This document shows positions 56,435 to 64,000 of a stretch of DNA of 64,000 nt, piece by piece; positions within the stretch are counted from its first letter, which is position 1; each line of letters begins with the position of its first letter. Origin of the DNA: Methylomagnum ishizawai (lineage in GTDB: Bacteria; Pseudomonadota; Gammaproteobacteria; Methylococcales; Methylococcaceae); the NCBI RefSeq assembly GCF_900155475.1, contig NZ_FXAM01000001.1:2219501-2283500 (forward strand), written 5' to 3'. Under the pieces are notes generated by a model, which was not told the origin of the DNA, ran no database searches, and saw only the letters and a list, made by a program, of their open reading frames with translations. A program made the translations under genes and the position numbers.

Positions 56435-57175
56435 ATGAACCCGTCCACCCCGACCCTCGACCCCGCCGAAGCCGCCCGTTTCGAGAAGCTGGCCCAACTC
56501 TGGTGGCAGGCGGACGGGCCGTTCTGGCCTTTGCACCGGCTGAACGGGTTGCGGGTGGGCTATATCCGCGACCGGCTGGCGGGGCATTTCAACCGCGCCG
56601 CCACCGCCGGGGCGCCGCTGGCGGGACTCGGGCTGCTGGATATCGGCTGCGGTGGCGGTTTGCTGAGCGAGGCCATGGCGCGGCTGGGGGCCGAGGTGCA
56701 TGGGGTGGATGGGGTGGAGAAGAACATCCGCATCGCCGAGCGCCACGCCCAGGCCTCCGGGCTCGCCATCCGCTACGAATGGACCGGGGCGGAGGACTTG
56801 CTGGCGCGGGGCGCAAGCTACGACGCGGTCCTGAATATGGAAGTGGTGGAGCATGTGGCCGATTTGCCCTTGTTCATGCGGACTTGCGCCGGGTTGGTGA
56901 GGCCGGGCGGGATGATGGTGGTCGCCACGATTAACCGGACTTGGGCCTCGTTCCTGGGGGCGATCCTCGGGGCGGAATATGTGCTGCGCTGGTTGCCCAA
57001 GGGCACCCACCAGTGGCGGAAATTCCCTAGCCCCGAGGAACTCCGGGCTTTGTTGGAACGGGACGGGATGCGCGTGGTGGAGCGGACCGGGGTCGGCATG
57101 AATCCTTGGCGTCGGACGTTCCGGCTGACCCGGTACGAGGGCATCAATTACATGCTGGTGGCGGTGAAGGATTGA
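56435..57175 (+). CDS. ubiG: ubiquinone biosynthesis O-methyltransferase
   Basis: The 246-aa SAM-dependent enzyme carries out both O-methylations of ubiquinone. The N-terminal FEKLAQLWWQADGPFWPLHRLN (residues about 16-37), motif I LLDIGCGGGLLSEAMARLGAEVHGVD near 70, and the end with MNPWRRTFRLT and INYMLVA are family features. The start at 56435 has CAGGAG upstream. Its last 32 bases overlap the end of the convergent SRPBCC gene, so the two transcripts are antisense at their ends. Confidence 0.95.
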   Translation: MNPSTPTLDPAEAARFEKLAQLWWQADGPFWPLHRLNGLRVGYIRDRLAGHFNRAATAGAPLAGLGLLDIGCGGGLLSEAMARLGAEVHGVDGVEKNIRIAERHAQASGLAIRYEWTGAEDLLARGASYDAVLNMEVVEHVADLPLFMRTCAGLVRPGGMMVVATINRTWASFLGAILGAEYVLRWLPKGTHQWRKFPSPEELRALLERDGMRVVERTGVGMNPWRRTFRLTRYEGINYMLVAVKD

Positions 57176-57641
57176 GGGGTCCGGCGTTTTTCCACAACCC
57201 GGCCAGATACTCCCGCCGGAAGTCGAAAATCGCCCTGAGCCGCGCCCCGATGAACACGGCATGGACCAGCCGTCCGAACCAGCCCCAAGGCATGACGTAA
57301 TGCACGGTGTCTTCCATTTCGATGCCGCCCTCGACCGCCCGGAAACTGTGTTCGTGATACCAGAACCGGAACGGCCCGATCCGCTGCTCGTCCACGAAAC
57401 GGCGTAGCGGTTCCACATGCTTGATTTCCGTCGCCCAGGTCATCGGTATCCCGGCCACGGCGGCGATCCGGTAGGTGATGATGAGTCCCGGGTAGATATC
57501 CTCCGGCGGGTCGGAGGTGATCGCGAAATGGAGGAAACCCGGCGTGATGCGTTCCAGATTGCGCGGGGTGGAGAAGAACGGCCAAGCTTGTTCCAGACTG
57601 ACGGGCAGGCGTTGGACGCGGTGTAAACGATAAACTTTCAT
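57144..57641 (-). CDS. SRPBCC-family protein
   Basis: The 165-aa START/Bet v1-like protein begins MKVYRLHRVQRLPVSLEQAWPFFS, with NLERITPGFLHFAI near residue 28 and the charged GPFRFWYHEHSFR near 90. These are typical of the SRPBCC subgroup related to the N-terminal part of cell-division-inhibitor-like (YfcH-associated) proteins. Its hydrophobic pocket binds an unknown ligand. It is convergent and overlapping with ubiG, and diverges from the downstream DCC gene. Confidence 0.8.
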   Translation of the reverse strand: MKVYRLHRVQRLPVSLEQAWPFFSTPRNLERITPGFLHFAITSDPPEDIYPGLIITYRIAAVAGIPMTWATEIKHVEPLRRFVDEQRIGPFRFWYHEHSFRAVEGGIEMEDTVHYVMPWGWFGRLVHAVFIGARLRAIFDFRREYLAGLWKNAGPLNPSPPPACN

Positions 57642-57746
57642 GACGGCGGCGGAAGTTGGGGGAGGGCGCTTATCCTAACCCGGCGGGCGATGTGGCCGAG
57701 CCGTCCCCTTCCAAAATCCCGAACCCTAACCCATCAGGAGCCTCCC

Positions 57747-58133
57747 ATGTCCGAACCGAACCACACTGTTTTATACGATGGTGGTTGCCCGCTGTGCAGC
57801 CGCGAAATCGCCCATTACCGCCGCATCGCGGGCGCGGCGGCCCCCATCGATTGGGTGGATATCGCCCCGCTCGCCGCCGACCCCGCCGCCTATGGCGTGT
57901 CGCGCCTGGAAGCGCTACGGGTGTTCCATGTCATCGACCCCGCCGGGCAGCCGCATAAAGGGGCGCGAGGGTTCCTGGCGTTGTGGGCGATCTTGCCGCG
58001 CTACCGTTGGCTAGCCCGCGGGTGCCGGGCCTTGCGCTTGGAACCCGTGCTGGATTGGGCTTATCGCCATTTCGCGGGCTGGCACTTCGCCAAGCGTTGC
58101 CGCGAGGGCGTGTGCGGGACGGGCGGCGCATGA
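57747..58133 (+). CDS. DCC-family thiol-disulfide oxidoreductase (DUF393)
   Basis: The 128-aa protein has the DCC signature: VLYDGGCPLCSREI at residues about 8-21, with the CxxC pair, then WVDIAPL and GARGFLALW. It is a small thioredoxin-like redox protein whose substrate is not known. A CAGGAG site precedes the ATG. Its TGA overlaps the photolyase ATG (ATGA), so the two are coupled; DCC and photolyase or SRPBCC genes often cluster in proteobacteria. Confidence 0.88.
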   Translation: MSEPNHTVLYDGGCPLCSREIAHYRRIAGAAAPIDWVDIAPLAADPAAYGVSRLEALRVFHVIDPAGQPHKGARGFLALWAILPRYRWLARGCRALRLEPVLDWAYRHFAGWHFAKRCREGVCGTGGA

Positions 58134-59569
58134 AGACCGCGATGGTTTGGTTCCGCCAAGACCTGCGCCTCGCCGACAACCCCGCGCTGCGGGCCGCGCT
58201 CGCCGCCGCCGAGCGGGTGGTGCCGGTCTATATCCACGCCCCGGTCAGCGGCGGGACTTGGCCCCTGGGGTCGGCGTCCCGTTGGTGGCTGCATCATAGC
58301 CTCACGGCGCTCGATGCCGATTTGCGCCGTCTGGGTTCGAGGCTGGTGCTGCGGCGCGGGGCGAGTTTCCAGGTGCTGGCTGGGCTGTTGGCCGAGACCG
58401 GCGCGACCGCCGTTTATTGGAACCGCTGCTACGAACCTTCCGCCATCGCCCGCGACGCCGAAATCGAGCGGGTGCTGCGCAACGAGGGTTATTTCACGGT
58501 CGAGAGCCATAACAGCGGCCTGTTATACGAGCCTGGGGAATTGCTGCGCGAGGGCGGACAACCCTACCGGGTGTTCACGCCGTTCTGGAAGGCGATGCAG
58601 AAACGCGGGCTGGATTGCCTGCCCGGAGCCGCGCCGACAGCCTTGCCGCCGGTGGCCGACGAGTTGTGGGGCTTGGCCGTCGGGGATTTGGGATTGTTGC
58701 CCCGGATTCCTTGGGATGACGGTTTCTATGGAAGTTGGCAACCGGGGGAGGCGGGCGCGGCGCGGCGCTTGGCCGCATTCGTCGATTCCGGCTTGGCGGC
58801 TTATCACGAGCTGCGCGACCGGCCCGATTTGCCGGGGATCTCGCGTTTGTCGCCCCATCTCCATTTCGGCGAGATCGGCCCGCGCCAGATCGTCCACGCC
58901 GTGCGGCGGGCGTTGTCGCCCGAGGTCGAGGCTGGGGCCGAAGCCTATCTCCGCGAACTGGCGTGGCGGGAATTCGCCCATCATCTGCTTTCTCATTTTC
59001 CCGAGACCACCGACGCGCCCTTGGACGCCAAGTTCGAGGCGTTTCCCTGGGCCATGGATGACCAGGCGGCGCTCACGGCTTGGCAAGATGGCCGGACCGG
59101 CTACCCCTTGGTCGATGCCGGGATGCGCGAGCTATGGCGCACCGGCTGGATGCACAACCGGGTGCGGATGGGGGTGGCGTCGTTCCTGACCAAGAACCTG
59201 CTGGTGCCGTGGCGGGAAGGGGCGCGGTGGTTCTGGGAGACCTTGGTCGATGCCGATCTCGCCAACAACACCCTGGGTTGGCAATGGACCGCCGGTTGCG
59301 GGGCCGATGCCGCGCCCTATTTCCGGGTGTTCAATCCGGTGTTGCAAGGGCAGCGCTTCGACCCCGACGGGGCTTATGTGCGGCGCTGGGTACCGGAGTT
59401 GGCGGGCTTGCCGAACGATGTCATCCATCGACCTTGGGAAGCCGCGCCCGCCGTGTTGCGGGGGGCGGGCGTGCGGCTCGGGGAAACCTATCCCTTGCCC
59501 ATCGTGGATTTGAAATCCAGCCGGGAGCGGGCTTTGGCGGCGTTTGCGCGGCTCAAGGCGGCGGAATAG
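58130..59569 (+). CDS. phrB: deoxyribodipyrimidine photolyase (class I CPD)
   Basis: The 479-aa flavoprotein repairs cyclobutane dimers using light. The antenna-binding N-terminal domain starts TAMVWFRQDLRLADNPAL. The FAD domain includes RLSPHLHFGEIGPRQI near residue 240, ELAWREFAHHLL near 280, GYPLVDAGMRELWRTGWMHNRVRM near 325 and NNTLGWQWTAGCGADAAPYFRVFNP near 380. The tryptophan chain and the dimer-contacting residues are in place. It overlaps the DCC gene. Confidence 0.94.
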   Translation: MKTAMVWFRQDLRLADNPALRAALAAAERVVPVYIHAPVSGGTWPLGSASRWWLHHSLTALDADLRRLGSRLVLRRGASFQVLAGLLAETGATAVYWNRCYEPSAIARDAEIERVLRNEGYFTVESHNSGLLYEPGELLREGGQPYRVFTPFWKAMQKRGLDCLPGAAPTALPPVADELWGLAVGDLGLLPRIPWDDGFYGSWQPGEAGAARRLAAFVDSGLAAYHELRDRPDLPGISRLSPHLHFGEIGPRQIVHAVRRALSPEVEAGAEAYLRELAWREFAHHLLSHFPETTDAPLDAKFEAFPWAMDDQAALTAWQDGRTGYPLVDAGMRELWRTGWMHNRVRMGVASFLTKNLLVPWREGARWFWETLVDADLANNTLGWQWTAGCGADAAPYFRVFNPVLQGQRFDPDGAYVRRWVPELAGLPNDVIHRPWEAAPAVLRGAGVRLGETYPLPIVDLKSSRERALAAFARLKAAE

Positions 59570-59577
59570 CGGGTGGA

Positions 59578-60387
59578 TCAGCGCATGGCGAGGCCGAGCC
59601 CATGGGCTGCCAGCGCCTCGACGCGGCGGCCCAGCAGTTTGGACATGACCGCGCCGATGGCGGGCGGCGTGGCGGCGGTGGTGTAGAAGGTCTCGCTGGC
59701 GGGGCCGCTGTGGGCTGGGACCGGGTCGGCGGGGAGTTGCCGCGCCAATTGCCGGGCTACGGCTGCCGAGGGTTCGATGAGGACGACATCGGGACCGACC
59801 AGGCCGCGGATCCGGTCGGCCAGGAAGGTGAAATGGGTGCAGCCCAGCACGATGACATCCCCCGCCCGCGCGGCCACGGGAGTGAGGTAGCGTTTGAGCA
59901 GGTTGGTGACGGCTTCCCCGTCGATGTGGCCGGCTTCGACCAAATCGGCGAGTCCAGGGCAGGCTTGCAGTATGATCTGGGCACCGGCTCCGTAGCGGAC
60001 ACAGAGTCGGGCGACGGCTTCGCTTTGAGTGGTCCTCTGGGTCGCCAGCACGATGACCCGGCCGCCCCGGCTCAAGGCGGCGGCGGGTTTGATGGCGGGT
60101 TCGATGCCGACGATGGGGATGGGATGCTTGGCCCGGAGCGCGGCCACGGCGGTCACGGTGGCGGTGTTGCAGGCGATGACCAGGGCTTGCGCGCCGCGCT
60201 CGACCAGGGCGTCGGCGATGGCCGCGACCCGGTGGGCGATGTAGGCGGGTTCGCGGTCGCCGTAGGGCGCGAAGCCGGAGTCGGCGACGTAGATGAAGGC
60301 TTGGTGCGGAAGTAGTTCGCGGGCGGCGCGGTGGACGGCCAAGCCGCCGACGCCCGAGTCGAAGATGCCGATGAAGCTCGATTGCAT
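59578..60387 (-). CDS. murI: glutamate racemase
   Basis: The 269-aa enzyme makes D-glutamate for peptidoglycan. Catalytic cysteines are Cys73 in IACNTATVTAV and a second in VLGCTHFTFL near 183. The start has SFIGIFDSGVGGLAV and the conserved YVADSGFAPYGDR near residue 33. The start was set at MQSSFIGIFDSG (60387), since the upstream frame lacks similarity. It is convergent with the photolyase gene (gap of 8 bases) and downstream of oadB on the same strand. Confidence 0.94.
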   Translation of the reverse strand: MQSSFIGIFDSGVGGLAVHRAARELLPHQAFIYVADSGFAPYGDREPAYIAHRVAAIADALVERGAQALVIACNTATVTAVAALRAKHPIPIVGIEPAIKPAAALSRGGRVIVLATQRTTQSEAVARLCVRYGAGAQIILQACPGLADLVEAGHIDGEAVTNLLKRYLTPVAARAGDVIVLGCTHFTFLADRIRGLVGPDVVLIEPSAAVARQLARQLPADPVPAHSGPASETFYTTAATPPAIGAVMSKLLGRRVEALAAHGLGLAMR

Positions 60388-60652
60388 AGGAAGTTGGGAT
60401 GGAACTGGTTGGGGACCGTGGGCGCGGCGGAACCCATGGACGGGTCGCCGTCGCCCTGGGTTTATCCTACCGCGCCCAGGAGGGATGCCCAAGTGCCGTA
60501 GGCTTGGAGGTGTCCGATCCTTGGCGGCGGGCATGGCATGACGCCGCTTCACGCGAAGGCGCAAAGCGCGCCAAGAGGCGGAAGCATATGGAAACCTCCG
60601 CGCCTGGGTGCGAGGTTCCGCCCATCATCGATCAATCCGCTGGCGGCGCGTC

Positions 60653-61783
60653 TCAGCGCACCAAGGCCAGCAACACCCCCGCCGCCACCGCCGACCCAAT
60701 CACCCCCGCCACGTTCGGTCCCATGGCGTGCATCAACAGGAAGTTGTGCGGGTTGCTTTCCTGGCCCACCTTGTTGGCGACGCGGGCCGACATCGGCACG
60801 GCGGACACCCCGGCGGCCCCGATCAAGGGATTGACCTTGTTGTTCGGCGTGATGAGGTTCATCACCTTCGCCATCAGGACGCCCGAAGCCGTGCCGAAGC
60901 TGAAGGCCAAGGCCCCCAGCACCAAAATCCCTAGGGTTTCGGGCCTGAGGAACTGCCCGGCGCTGAGCTTGGAACCCACCGACAGCCCCAGGAAGATGGT
61001 CACGATGTTGATGAGTTCGTTCTGCGAGGTCTTGCTAAGGCGGTCCACTACGCCGGATTCGCGCAGCAGATTCCCCAGGCAGAACATGCCGATCAAGGGA
61101 GTCGCCGAGGGCAGCAGCATGGCGCTCAACATCAGCAGCACCATGGGGAATACCACTTTCTCGACGCGGGACACCCGGCGGAGCTGGGCCATTTCGATCA
61201 AACGCTCTTCCGGCGTGGTGAGGGCACGCATGATGGGTGGTTGGATCAGGGGCACCAGGGCCATATAGGAATAGGCCGCCACGGCGATGGCCCCGAGCAG
61301 GTCCGGGGCCAACTTGGAGGCGACATAGATCGAGGTCGGACCGTCCGCGCCGCCGATGATGGCGATGGCGGCGGCGTCCTGGAAGCTGAAGTGGAGTCCT
61401 GGCACCAGGTTCAAGGCCAAGGCTCCGAGCAGGGTGCCGAAGATGCCGAACTGCGCCGCCGCCCCTAGCAGCAGAGTTTTGGGATTGGCCAGCATCGGGC
61501 CGAAATCGGTCATCGCCCCCACGCCCATGAAGATCAACAAGGGGAACACGCCCGATTTGATGCCGAGATAGAGATAGGACAGGATGCCGCCTTCCTCGGC
61601 GATGCCCGCGACGGGGATGTTGCTCAACACCGCGCCGAAGCCGATGGGCAACAGCAGCAGCGGCTCGAATTCCTTCTTGATAGCGAGGTACAGCAGCAGG
61701 AAGCCCACCGCCATCATCATCGCCTGTCCGGGCTGGAAATTGGACAGCCCGGTGCTTTCCCAGAGTTGGATGAAACCTTCCAT
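60653..61783 (-). CDS. oadB: oxaloacetate decarboxylase beta chain (Na+ pump)
   Basis: The 376-aa membrane subunit couples decarboxylation of carboxybiotin to Na+ export. Conserved segments are [14 protein letters not shown] near residue 52, [17 protein letters not shown] near 150 with the key Asp, [21 protein letters not shown] near 250 and [34 protein letters not shown] near the end. The start is the ATG at 61783 with GAGGTGG just before it. A GTG at 61795 overlapping the oadA stop is the alternative. It is last in oadG-oadA-oadB. Confidence 0.95.
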   Translation of the reverse strand: MEGFIQLWESTGLSNFQPGQAMMMAVGFLLLYLAIKKEFEPLLLLPIGFGAVLSNIPVAGIAEEGGILSYLYLGIKSGVFPLLIFMGVGAMTDFGPMLANPKTLLLGAAAQFGIFGTLLGALALNLVPGLHFSFQDAAAIAIIGGADGPTSIYVASKLAPDLLGAIAVAAYSYMALVPLIQPPIMRALTTPEERLIEMAQLRRVSRVEKVVFPMVLLMLSAMLLPSATPLIGMFCLGNLLRESGVVDRLSKTSQNELINIVTIFLGLSVGSKLSAGQFLRPETLGILVLGALAFSFGTASGVLMAKVMNLITPNNKVNPLIGAAGVSAVPMSARVANKVGQESNPHNFLLMHAMGPNVAGVIGSAVAAGVLLALVR

Positions 61784-61791
61784 CGTCCACC

Positions 61792-63564
61792 TCACTCCAG
61801 GGTCATCAGAACGTCCTGGGCCGCGACGGTATCGCCGACCTTGACGGCGATGTTCGCGACCAGGCCGCCGTTGCGGGTGCGGATTTCGGTTTCCATCTTC
61901 ATGGCTTCCATCACGATCACCACCTTGTTGGGTTCGGCGTGCTGGCCCTCCTTGACCTGGATGCGCAGGATATGGCCGGCCATCGGGGCTTTGACGGTTT
62001 CACCACCGCCGCCGCTGACGGGCCGTGCCGCCGGCACCGCGCCCGCCGCCGGAGCCACGGCGACCTTGTAATCGCGGCCATTGACCGACAGCACTTCGCC
62101 GCTGCCCGCATCGACCCGGTAGACCCGGCCATTCACGGTCACGTCGAACGCGGTGGCCTGCGATGCCGTTTTTTCGGCGCTGGGCGGTGGCTCGAAGGCT
62201 TCGGGCTTGCCGCGGTTTTGCAGGAATTTGAGGCCGATCTGCGGGAACAGGGCATAGGTCAGCACATCGTCGATGGCGTCCCCGGCCAGTTTGAAGCCTT
62301 GTTCGGCGGCGAGCTTGTGGAGTTCCGCCGTGAGCTTGTCCATCTCGGGTTCCAGCAGGTCGGCGGGTCGGCAAACGATGGGTTCGGCCCCTTGCAGCAC
62401 CCGCTCCCGCAATTCGGCGTTGACCGGGGCGGGCGTGGACCCGTATTCGCCTTTCAGGATGCCTTGGGTTTCCTTGGCGATGGATTTGTAGCGCTCGCCC
62501 ATCAGGACGTTCATCACCGCCTGGGTGCCGACGATTTGGGAGGTGGGCGTCACCAGCGGGATGAAACCCAGGTCTTCGCGCACGCGGGGGATTTCTTCCA
62601 GCACGGCGTCGAATTGGTCCAAAGCGCCTTGTTCCTTCAATTGGCTTTCCATGTTGGTCAACATGCCGCCCGGCACCTGGGCCACCAGGATGCGGCTATC
62701 GACGCCCCTAAGGCTCCCCTCGAACTTGGCGTATTTTTTCCGCACCTCGCGGAAATAGGCGGCGATTTCTTCCAACAGCTTGAGGTTCAGGCCGGTGTCG
62801 CGGTCCTGGCCTTCGAGCGCGGCGACCACGGCCTCGGTGGCACTGTGGCCGTAGGTCATGCTCATCGAGGAAATCGCGGTATCGACGTTGTCGATGCCGG
62901 CTTCCGCGCATTTGAGGATGGTGGCGGTGCTTAAACCCGTGGTGGCGTGGGATTGCATGTGGATGGGCACGCTGACCGCTTGTTTCAGGCGGCCGACCAG
63001 TTCGTAGGCCACATAGGGTTTCAGCAGCCCGGCCATGTCCTTGATGGCGATGGAATGGGAACCCATGTCCTCCAGGCGCTTGGCGAGGTCCACCCACATC
63101 TCGATGGTGTGGACCGGGCTGACGGTATAGGAAATCGTGCCCTGGGCGTGCTTGCCGACGGCCAGGGTGGCGCGGATGGCCCGTTCGAAATTGCGGGGGT
63201 CGTTCATGGCGTCGAAGATGCGGAACACATCCACCCCGTTGACGGCGCAGCGTTCCACGAATTGATCGACCACGTCGTCGGCGTAATGCCGATACCCTAG
63301 GAGATTCTGGGCGCGCAGCAGCATTTGCAGCGGCGTCTTCGGCAGCGCTTGCTTGAGGGTGCGGAGGCGTTCCCAGGGGTCTTCGCCGAGATAGCGGATA
63401 CAAGCGTCGAAGGTCGCCCCGCCCCAGCTTTCCAGCGACCAAAAACCGACTTGGTCCAGTTTTCCGCAGATCGGCAACATGTCCTCGATGCGTAGGCGGG
63501 TCGCCAGCAGGGACTGGTGCGCGTCGCGCAGCACGACATCGGTGATGCCTAAGGGAGTAGCCAT
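61792..63564 (-). CDS. oadA: oxaloacetate decarboxylase alpha chain (carboxyltransferase and biotin carrier)
   Basis: The 590-aa protein transfers the carboxyl group of oxaloacetate to its own biotin. The carboxyltransferase domain has [15 protein letters not shown] (residues about 9-23), metal-site and substrate regions [11 protein letters not shown] near 110 and [13 protein letters not shown] near 200. A linker with Pro and Ala follows, then a biotinyl domain whose EAMKMETEI near residue 550 carries the biotinylated Lys. It sits between oadG and oadB; the complex exports Na+ and yields pyruvate. Confidence 0.95.
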   Translation of the reverse strand: MATPLGITDVVLRDAHQSLLATRLRIEDMLPICGKLDQVGFWSLESWGGATFDACIRYLGEDPWERLRTLKQALPKTPLQMLLRAQNLLGYRHYADDVVDQFVERCAVNGVDVFRIFDAMNDPRNFERAIRATLAVGKHAQGTISYTVSPVHTIEMWVDLAKRLEDMGSHSIAIKDMAGLLKPYVAYELVGRLKQAVSVPIHMQSHATTGLSTATILKCAEAGIDNVDTAISSMSMTYGHSATEAVVAALEGQDRDTGLNLKLLEEIAAYFREVRKKYAKFEGSLRGVDSRILVAQVPGGMLTNMESQLKEQGALDQFDAVLEEIPRVREDLGFIPLVTPTSQIVGTQAVMNVLMGERYKSIAKETQGILKGEYGSTPAPVNAELRERVLQGAEPIVCRPADLLEPEMDKLTAELHKLAAEQGFKLAGDAIDDVLTYALFPQIGLKFLQNRGKPEAFEPPPSAEKTASQATAFDVTVNGRVYRVDAGSGEVLSVNGRDYKVAVAPAAGAVPAARPVSGGGGETVKAPMAGHILRIQVKEGQHAEPNKVVIVMEAMKMETEIRTRNGGLVANIAVKVGDTVAAQDVLMTLE

Positions 63565-63592
63565 TGAACAAGCTCCTTATTGTTGTGGGGTT

Positions 63593-63832
63593 TCACGGGT
63601 GCCGGTAACGGTGGAGCGCCGCGCCGATGACGGCGACGACCTCATCCTCTTCGGCTTCGCCCAGCCCCAGGCTGGAACGGGCCGGGCCGGGTTCCGGGGT
63701 ATAGCGGTTGAGCAGCTTGTGCGTCATGCCGATGATCCAGACCAGCAGAGCCAGGAAGAGGTACACGATGCCCATGCCGATTAACATGAGCTTGGCGCCT
63801 GAGAGCAATAGTTCGGGCAGCGAGGGTTCCAT
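63593..63832 (-). CDS. oadG: oxaloacetate decarboxylase gamma chain
   Basis: The 79-aa protein has one membrane helix (KLMLIGMGIVYLFLALLVWIIGM, about residues 14-36) and a C-terminal tail ending in EEDEVVAVIGAALHRYRHP, the conserved gamma-chain end that binds zinc and the alpha chain. It is first in the oadGAB operon, 28 bases before oadA. The AT-rich stretch upstream (63870-63900) may hold the promoter. Confidence 0.9.
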   Translation of the reverse strand: MEPSLPELLLSGAKLMLIGMGIVYLFLALLVWIIGMTHKLLNRYTPEPGPARSSLGLGEAEEDEVVAVIGAALHRYRHP

Positions 63833-64000
63833 AACTGGTCAAACCTCCGGGAGTCATGTCTGGAACGATAGGGGGAATTTTTTTAAGAATTTAAAAAACA
63901 GCGCTCGGGGCGGGGGGGTGCCCGAATAATAATGCCCCACCTAGGGAAAGTCGAACCTGGATTGCCCGGTGGGAAACGGCCTCCCGGCGCGGGCGTAAGC

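Overview
The window looks like chromosomal DNA of a high-G+C gammaproteobacterium (by eye about two thirds G+C). Support comes from ubiquinone genes (ubiC, ubiA, ubiG), an argS followed by a SPOR-domain gene, a riboflavin cluster ending in nusB, a MexAB/OprM-type efflux operon and Na+-pumping oxaloacetate decarboxylase. Two inorganic-carbon uptake loci (SulP plus beta-carbonic anhydrase, and DabAB) and the transposase remnants would suit a type I methanotroph (Methylococcales) or a similar C1 or autotrophic organism. That placement is inference; no methane-oxidation gene is present.

Layout. 1-2504 (minus): riboflavin cluster ribE-ribBA-ribH running into nusB, which is cut by the window edge. 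2677-5547 (plus): a lone TIR/NB-ARC/TPR protein of the STAND (immune-NTPase) type. 5903-8338: argS and a SPOR protein. 8360-10138 (minus): a NamZ-type muramidase and a DOMON-like protein. 10349-11359: a diguanylate cyclase. 11444-11519: tRNA-Thr(CGT), followed by a scar of integration. This scar is a tyrosine integrase split by an IS4-type element that is itself split by an IS5-type element, then an IS256-type fragment. 14293-17523 (minus): L,D-transpeptidase and a cytosine-methylase/HNH restriction-modification pair. 17589-24180: RND efflux operon with a divergent TetR regulator. 24222-29980: secreted three-repeat protein, ftsK, trxB. 30127-33040: IS remnant, SulP transporter, carbonic anhydrase and a 34-aa membrane peptide, preceded by an operator-like repeat array. 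33161-41196: unknown membrane-associated protein, two hybrid-kinase-like proteins (the second degenerate) and a cNMP/HDOD protein. 41386-44625: IS end remnant, DUF1289 protein, small unknown protein, ubiCA, a broken IS5-type transposase and a fragment of a CRISPR-associated NE0113-family protein. 44626-49645: Tat-exported phospholipase C-type enzyme and polA. 49736-54264 (minus): dabA-dabB. 54640-59569: purEK, ubiG, a SRPBCC protein, a DCC thiol oxidoreductase and photolyase. 59578-63832 (minus): murI and oadGAB.

The genes mostly form housekeeping blocks: cofactors (riboflavin, ubiquinone, purine), envelope (LdtD-like, MurI, NamZ, SPOR, FtsK), carbon (SulP/CA, DabAB, Oad) and signalling (DGC, hybrid kinases, HDOD). 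Defence and mobile DNA sit between them: the TIR-STAND gene, the R-M pair, the CRISPR-associated fragment and at least six insertion-element remnants. The points most worth a second look are the TIR-STAND gene without a visible catalytic glutamate, the reconstructable nested insertion in the integrase, the kinase-like protein without its phospho-acceptor histidine, the array of operator-like repeats before the SulP gene, and the orphan CRISPR-associated fragment. I saw no CRISPR array, prophage, or riboswitch.
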